Below are positions 42,538 through 46,449 of a stretch of 46,449 bases of DNA, one piece after another. A model generated the notes under the pieces. That model did not search any database. It was not told the origin of the DNA and saw only the letters and a program-made list of their open reading frames with translations. The first letter of the stretch is position 1. Each line of letters opens with the position of its first letter. The position numbers and the translations under genes are program-made. The stretch is from Actinomycetota bacterium. Its GTDB lineage: Bacteria > Actinomycetota > Acidimicrobiia > Spongiisociales > UBA11373. The stretch is from NCBI GenBank assembly GCA_018821365.1, contig JAHJML010000003.1:1-46449 (forward strand). Direction: 5' to 3'.

Positions 42538-43281
42538 ATGACCAGTACCCCTCCATCAACCCCATCCGATTACGACCCCTCGCGCTTTCCCGCCTTTGCC
42601 GTGACGGTGGACATCGTGATCCTCACCATGTCGAGTGGGGCGCTCCACGTGCTACTGGTGCGCCGTGGTGAGGCGCCCTTCTGGGGCAGGTGGGCGGTCC
42701 CGGGCGGCTTCAAGCGCCCCTCCGAGACACTCGACGAGGCGGCTCGGCGGGAGTTGACGGAGGAGACGGGTGTCGACGCCGCCAGCGTGCTCAGGCAGTT
42801 CGGCGCCTACGGCGACCCCGGGCGCGACCCCCGCATGAACGTGGTGACGATCGCCTATGTGGCGGTGCTGCGTGACGTGGGGGCGATCGTGGCCGGGTCG
42901 GATGCTGCCGACGCCTCGTTGATCCCTGTGTCGGCGATACGGGACGGGGCCGTCGACCTGGCGTTCGATCATCTACGGATCGTCGGCGATGCCATAGAAC
43001 GGGTTCGCCTCGAACTCGACACGACCGGCATAGCCGCCGCCTTCGTGGGACCGACCTTCACCCTCGCCGAACTGCGCGCCGTCTACGAGGCCGTCTGGGG
43101 CGTGCAACTCGACGCCGCCAACTTCCGGCGCAGCATCGTCGGCCGGGATGAGTGGGTGATCCCCACCGGCAACCGCGCCCGGCCCGGGACCGCCGGTGGA
43201 CGGCCCGCCGAACTGTATCGGGCCGGCCGGGCGTGGGCCCGGGGCGGCCCCATCCATCGAACATCCAACGACAGGAAGTGA
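42538..43281 (+). CDS. Nudix protein with C-terminal winged helix, NrtR-like regulator or ADP-ribose hydrolase
   Basis: A 247-residue protein. Residues 20-150 are a Nudix domain with an intact box, GFKRPSETLDEAARRELTEE, then TG; so catalysis is possible. Residues 165-235 form a winged helix: PTFTLAELRAVYEAVWG and LDAANFRRSIVGRDEW match the DNA-binding part of NrtR, which senses ADP-ribose and controls NAD genes. Regulator and enzyme versions look alike; I cannot separate them. The ATG has no ribosome site; AT-rich TAAGGTATACG lies just upstream. The next gene (MDR oxidoreductase) starts five bases later, so they are co-transcribed. No NAD-synthesis gene is near. Confidence 0.83.
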   Translation: MTSTPPSTPSDYDPSRFPAFAVTVDIVILTMSSGALHVLLVRRGEAPFWGRWAVPGGFKRPSETLDEAARRELTEETGVDAASVLRQFGAYGDPGRDPRMNVVTIAYVAVLRDVGAIVAGSDAADASLIPVSAIRDGAVDLAFDHLRIVGDAIERVRLELDTTGIAAAFVGPTFTLAELRAVYEAVWGVQLDAANFRRSIVGRDEWVIPTGNRARPGTAGGRPAELYRAGRAWARGGPIHRTSNDRK

Positions 43282-43285
43282 CCCG

Positions 43286-44263
43286 ATGACGATTCCATCC
43301 ACGATGAAGGCGGCGGTCAGTGAGCGCTACGGGCCGCCGGAGGCGGTTCGGATTCAAGACGTGCCCGTGCCGGTGCCTTCGGACACCGAGTTGCTGGTCC
43401 GGGTCCGCGCCACGACCGTCAACCGGACCGACTGCGGGTATCGCGGCGCCAAGCCGTTCCCGATCAGGTTCTTCAGTGGGTGGCGACGGCCGAAGCGTCC
43501 GATCCTCGGAACCGAGTTCGCCGGCGAGGTGGCGGCGGCCGGCAGTGAGGTCACCCGCTTCGAGGTGGGTGACCGCATCTGCGGCTACTGCGAAGGCACC
43601 TTTGGAGCGCACGCCGAGTACATGACGATCGGCGAGAAGAGGATCATCGCCAGGATCCCTTCCCACCGCAGCTTTGCCGAGGCAGCGCCCAGCACCGAAG
43701 GATCCCACTACGCCCTCGGAATGCTGCGCCGCGCCGGGGTGCAGTCGGGAGATGCCGTGCTCATCAACGGCACCACTGGGGCCATCGGTTCGGCCGCGGT
43801 TCAGATCGCCAAGCGCATGGGCCTGATGGTCACCGCGGTGTGTGACACCGCCCACGTCGAGATGGTGAGGGGCCTCGGGGCGGACCGGGTGATCGACTAC
43901 CTGAAAGAAGATTTCACCAAGGACGGGCAGCGCTACGACCTCGTCCTCGACGCCGTCGGCAAGAGTTCGTTCCGCCGCTGCCGGCGCCTCCTGAAGCCCA
44001 AGGCGATCTACACCTCTTCGGATGTGGGCTTCATGTGGCACGGGCCGCTTCTGGCGCTCATCACCCCGCTGTTCCGCGGCCGCAAGCAGATCTTCGTGGT
44101 CCCCAAGCCGGACCCCGAGGGGATCCTCTTCCTGGTCGGCCTCATCGAAGCGGGCGAGTTCACCCCGGTCCTGGATCGGGAGTACCCACTGGACCGGATC
44201 GTGGAAGCGTACCGGTACGTGGAGACCGGCATGAAGGTGGGGAACGTCGTAGTGGTGGTGTGA
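43286..44263 (+). CDS. MDR-family NAD(P)-dependent oxidoreductase
   Basis: A 325-residue medium-chain dehydrogenase/reductase of the quinone-oxidoreductase/zinc-independent type. N-terminal VRATTVNRTDCGYRGA and GTEFAGEVAAAGSEVTRFE, then the NAD(P)-binding GTTGAIGSAAVQIAKRMG and DRVIDYLKEDF. The zinc-site cysteine pattern of alcohol dehydrogenases is absent, so reduction of quinones or enones with NADPH is likely. AGGAAG precedes ATG 43286. It is probably under the same promoter as the Nudix gene. After its stop the sequence character changes. Confidence 0.88.
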   Translation: MTIPSTMKAAVSERYGPPEAVRIQDVPVPVPSDTELLVRVRATTVNRTDCGYRGAKPFPIRFFSGWRRPKRPILGTEFAGEVAAAGSEVTRFEVGDRICGYCEGTFGAHAEYMTIGEKRIIARIPSHRSFAEAAPSTEGSHYALGMLRRAGVQSGDAVLINGTTGAIGSAAVQIAKRMGLMVTAVCDTAHVEMVRGLGADRVIDYLKEDFTKDGQRYDLVLDAVGKSSFRRCRRLLKPKAIYTSSDVGFMWHGPLLALITPLFRGRKQIFVVPKPDPEGILFLVGLIEAGEFTPVLDREYPLDRIVEAYRYVETGMKVGNVVVVV

Positions 44264-44402
44264 CCGTGACCGGCAACAGGGGGCCGGGAGAGCCGACGGT
44301 CGGTGCGCTAGACCCTTCCTGGTGCATCAAGCCCTGGGCCTCTGCCGAGTGATTGTCAGGGCAGGATCGAGAAGATGGGTCGTAGATCTCGGTGGTGTAC
44401 CG

Positions 44403-45020
44403 ATGCGGGATGCCGTAGGTCTCGTTCCGGACATCGATTCCGGCTCCGACCATCACACCCGACAGTCGTCTGATGAGTACAGTGAAGACAGTCAAGGGGG
44501 AGGCTCTATCGAGACTGCTGCCCCGGGTCCCCTGCCGGTTCCACGACGTTCCTTCCTGAAGGACTTTCTGTGGGCGGGAGCATTGGGTTGGCTTGTCTTT
44601 GGCCCCGGTTTCTCGTGGCTCGCAGCCAGTTCAAGGCCCTACGAGAGCTTCGGAGAGACCCTACGCACGGTGGGGGTGTGGTCGGGGTTGATGTTCGGTG
44701 TGATCCTGGGGTTGGCGATTGCGTACCTGATGAGGCCCATCCGGCGTTCTTTCCCCATTGAGTCGCCAGAGGCCTTCCGCACCAGCCTGCAGGAAGCACT
44801 GTCACCATCACCCGGGAAGCGCCGGGTCCCGTTTGCCCTCAGACAGGATGCCGGTAACGAGATCCTGCTCTGCAGCACTTCGGGCAAACTCGGGAATCGC
44901 ATCCAGGAGGACACTCTCCTGATCCGGATCTCGGGGGATCAGGTCACGATCTTCGGCGCGAGGTTCAGCCATTCGTGGCTCAGGAAGACGCTGGGCAAGA
45001 TCAGGACGAGATCGCAATAG
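44403..45020 (+). CDS. Membrane protein of unknown function
   Basis: About 205 residues. The N-terminal 50 residues are polar and acidic (Ser, Asp and Gly rich). Two transmembrane segments follow, about 55-75 (LWAGALGWLVFGPGFSWLA) and 88-110 (LMFGVILGLAIAYLM), then a cytoplasmic-type basic domain with LLCSTSGKLGNRIQEDTLLI and a KTLGKIRTRSQ tail. I recognise no family. The start is uncertain: ATG 44403 lacks a good ribosome site, and the frame is open from 44322. Codon use looks less GC-biased than in the genes before 44263, which suggests recent arrival. Confidence 0.5.
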   Translation: MRDAVGLVPDIDSGSDHHTRQSSDEYSEDSQGGGSIETAAPGPLPVPRRSFLKDFLWAGALGWLVFGPGFSWLAASSRPYESFGETLRTVGVWSGLMFGVILGLAIAYLMRPIRRSFPIESPEAFRTSLQEALSPSPGKRRVPFALRQDAGNEILLCSTSGKLGNRIQEDTLLIRISGDQVTIFGARFSHSWLRKTLGKIRTRSQ

Positions 45021-45122
45021 GTCCCGCTGCGGACGCCATGAAGGGTCAAGCAGCGAGACGCCTGGCCGGCAAGGCCGTCCTGCGGCCGCTGGGGAGCCGC
45101 TTCGGCCGGGGAGGTTGACAAG

Positions 45123-46025
45123 ATGGCAGCGTGGACGTCACCGGTGCACCAGCTGTCGGTTGGCAGTTGGGGGGCTCGCGACGGCGAGCTAGACAGGCCG
45201 TGCGGGCTCACCGTCGACAGATCTGGCCTTCTCTACGTTGCCGATGCCGGCAACGGACGAGTGCAGGTGTTCGGCCCTGAGTTGAGCTTCCTCAGGAAGT
45301 TTGGCCAGGGAGAGGGGGGACGGTTCAAGAAGGTCGGCAGGTTGGCCACGCCAGCTGGGGTCGCCGTCGATCGGGCCGGCACCTGCTATGTGAGCGACGT
45401 GAAGGGAGGCATCCTCAAGTACGACGGTGCTGGTCATTACCTCGGGGAGTTTGTGGCCAGGGGGAAGGGTAAGGGTCAACTGGATTATCCGCGCGGCATC
45501 TACTTCAACCAAGACGGCAACCTGTGGGTCGCGGATTCGCACAGTGACCGCCTACAGCTGTTCGATCCGCAGGGGCTGCTGTTGCTCGTATTGGGGGGAC
45601 CGGGCAGCGATCCCGAGGGGCGTGGCCAGTTCCAGCGCCCCAGCGGCCTAGCCATCGATTCTGCGGGGTGCCTGTACATCACGGACACGCTCAACGACCG
45701 CGTGCAGAAATTCGACCCGGGTGGGGGTTTCCTCGGGAAGTTCGGGGCGACCGGTCGCGAGGAGGGCAAGCTCTGGCGTCCGCGCGGCATAGCCATCGAC
45801 ACATGGGACAGGGTTTACGTCGTGGAGCGGATGAACCACCGGGTTCAGGTCTTCGATCCCGACGGTCACTCGCTGGGTGCCTTCGGTGGCGAAGGGAAGC
45901 GAGACGGGCAGTTCAGGGAACCCTACGGGATTGCCATCGATGAGCAATCGTGGGTCTACGTGTCGGACAATCTTGGCAATCGCGTCCAGTCGTTTGCCCT
46001 GTCGGCACCTTCGCCCAGCAGCTAG
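45123..46025 (+). CDS. NHL-repeat beta-propeller protein
   Basis: A 300-residue protein built of six NHL repeats, for example LDRPCGLTVDRSGLLYVADA with NGRVQVF, and RPSGLAIDSAGCLYITDT with LNDRVQKF. Six repeats give a six-bladed propeller. No signal peptide is visible, so it is cytoplasmic as read. NHL propellers bind proteins, RNA or sugars; the ligand is unknown. ATG 45123 has GGGAGG eight bases upstream. It follows the membrane-protein gene by 102 bp and lies upstream of a recombinase remnant. Codon use is less GC-rich than in the core genes. Confidence 0.82.
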   Translation: MAAWTSPVHQLSVGSWGARDGELDRPCGLTVDRSGLLYVADAGNGRVQVFGPELSFLRKFGQGEGGRFKKVGRLATPAGVAVDRAGTCYVSDVKGGILKYDGAGHYLGEFVARGKGKGQLDYPRGIYFNQDGNLWVADSHSDRLQLFDPQGLLLLVLGGPGSDPEGRGQFQRPSGLAIDSAGCLYITDTLNDRVQKFDPGGGFLGKFGATGREEGKLWRPRGIAIDTWDRVYVVERMNHRVQVFDPDGHSLGAFGGEGKRDGQFREPYGIAIDEQSWVYVSDNLGNRVQSFALSAPSPSS

Positions 46026-46170
46026 GCGTTGCCCAGGGAGCAGCGGAATCCATCCGCTGAAACGCCACGGTCCAAGCGGACTGGGATTGGATTCGGCCGA
46101 CCCGGCATGACTGGAGTCCGCCCCCGACAGGTCCGCACCAGAGAAGTCCTCAGCCACGACAGTCCAGTAG

Positions 46171-46359
46171 AAAGGCGCCCTCCGCAGATCAGCGCCAGCG
46201 ACCGACCTGCTCGATGAGATCCGGCTCTATTCGGATCACCTGGAGGTCACGGTGTCGGGAGCGCCCCGGATGACCGTGCTGCTGGAAGAGGTCGGGCTGA
46301 TGCGGAAGCCCCCTCTGTCGCCTGCGGCGACTGTGAGGATGGTGTCCGCCGGTCGGTGA
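46171..46359 (+). pseudogene. C-terminal remnant of a large serine recombinase
   Basis: The frame after the stop at 46168-46170 encodes LLDEIRLYSDHLEVTVSGAP followed by RMTVLLEEVGL, which resembles the C-terminal end of resolvase-type recombinases (pattern VxVYxDHLxVxVxGAPxxxVLxxEVGL). The catalytic and zinc domains are absent. A CCCCTCTGTCGCCTGCGGCG stretch related to array C follows inside the frame. No start codon or ribosome site supports expression, so it is a remnant. Confidence 0.5.
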
Positions 46360-46449
46360 TGCTGATCGGCAGACTGTGGGCTGGTGGCAGCGGGCGTGAC
46401 TCTTGCGGCGACCGGCTCCTTCGGGGATGCCTTGGAGATGATTTGTCCG

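Overview
The window is chromosomal DNA from a high-GC actinobacterium. Evidence for this is a WhiB-type Fe-S regulator, a GlnR-type orphan OmpR regulator beside two glutamine synthetases (one GlnA2-like), GTG starts, GTGA/ATGA stop-start overlaps, and exported proteins with long Thr-rich linkers. The linkers and the gene mix suggest a deep-branching, probably uncultured lineage such as Acidimicrobiia; that placement is inference. Coding density is high and nearly everything up to about 44.3 kb looks like ordinary core chromosome.

Layout. 1-1708: end of a LuxR-type regulator and two small membrane-protein genes. 1940-5323: a large secreted subtilase, divergent from them across a region with a large hairpin. 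5402-7112 (minus): folate genes folB and a single-frame folK-folE fusion, with a possible small secreted peptide. 7164-9421: FetB-like permease, pteridine-reductase-like SDR, and a membrane-anchored protein. 9469-11333 (minus): a PAS-PAS-GAF-GGEEF diguanylate cyclase broken by a frameshift in its last 40 or so codons. 11712-15260: nitrogen-assimilation cluster glnA1 (minus), glnA2 and glnR (plus). 15218-18400: M23 lipoprotein, M14 peptidase, a secreted seven-repeat protein, and a decayed second copy of the M23 3' end. 18426-26537: DUF2079 membrane protein, surface-polysaccharide genes (two family-4-type glycosyltransferases, a nucleotide-sugar dehydrogenase, a GT-A-like protein), a zinc-ribbon/DUF4328 protein and a VOC protein. 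26541-28458: ALDH7 and RidA. 28921-30551: ErpA/IscA-like and Mrp/ApbC-like Fe-S proteins, divergent. 31023-34939 (minus): Nudix, MBL hydrolase and two coiled-coil M23 hydrolases in one chain. 34976-38124: selA-selB. 38072-41433: whiB, nfeD-like, single-domain response regulator, CorC/HlyC. 41466-41539: tRNA-Pro(CGG). 41677-44263: AIM24 protein, NrtR-like Nudix regulator, MDR oxidoreductase. 44403-46449: less familiar material, namely a membrane protein, an NHL-repeat protein and the C-terminal remnant of a large serine recombinase.

Between genes, three arrays of GC-rich hairpin repeats (about 11.4-11.7, 28.5-28.9 and 30.6-31.0 kb) share one hairpin core. Each lies just beyond the stop codon of a minus-strand gene. 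Several genes carry a TANNNT box 6-8 nt before the start codon and no Shine-Dalgarno sequence, which predicts leaderless mRNAs.

I did not find a defence island, CRISPR array, prophage or intact mobile element. The most unusual items are the FolK-FolE fusion with a well-placed internal start, the hairpin-array family, the GlnR variant with Glu at the phospho-acceptor position, and the 41-bp composite palindrome upstream of the subtilase.
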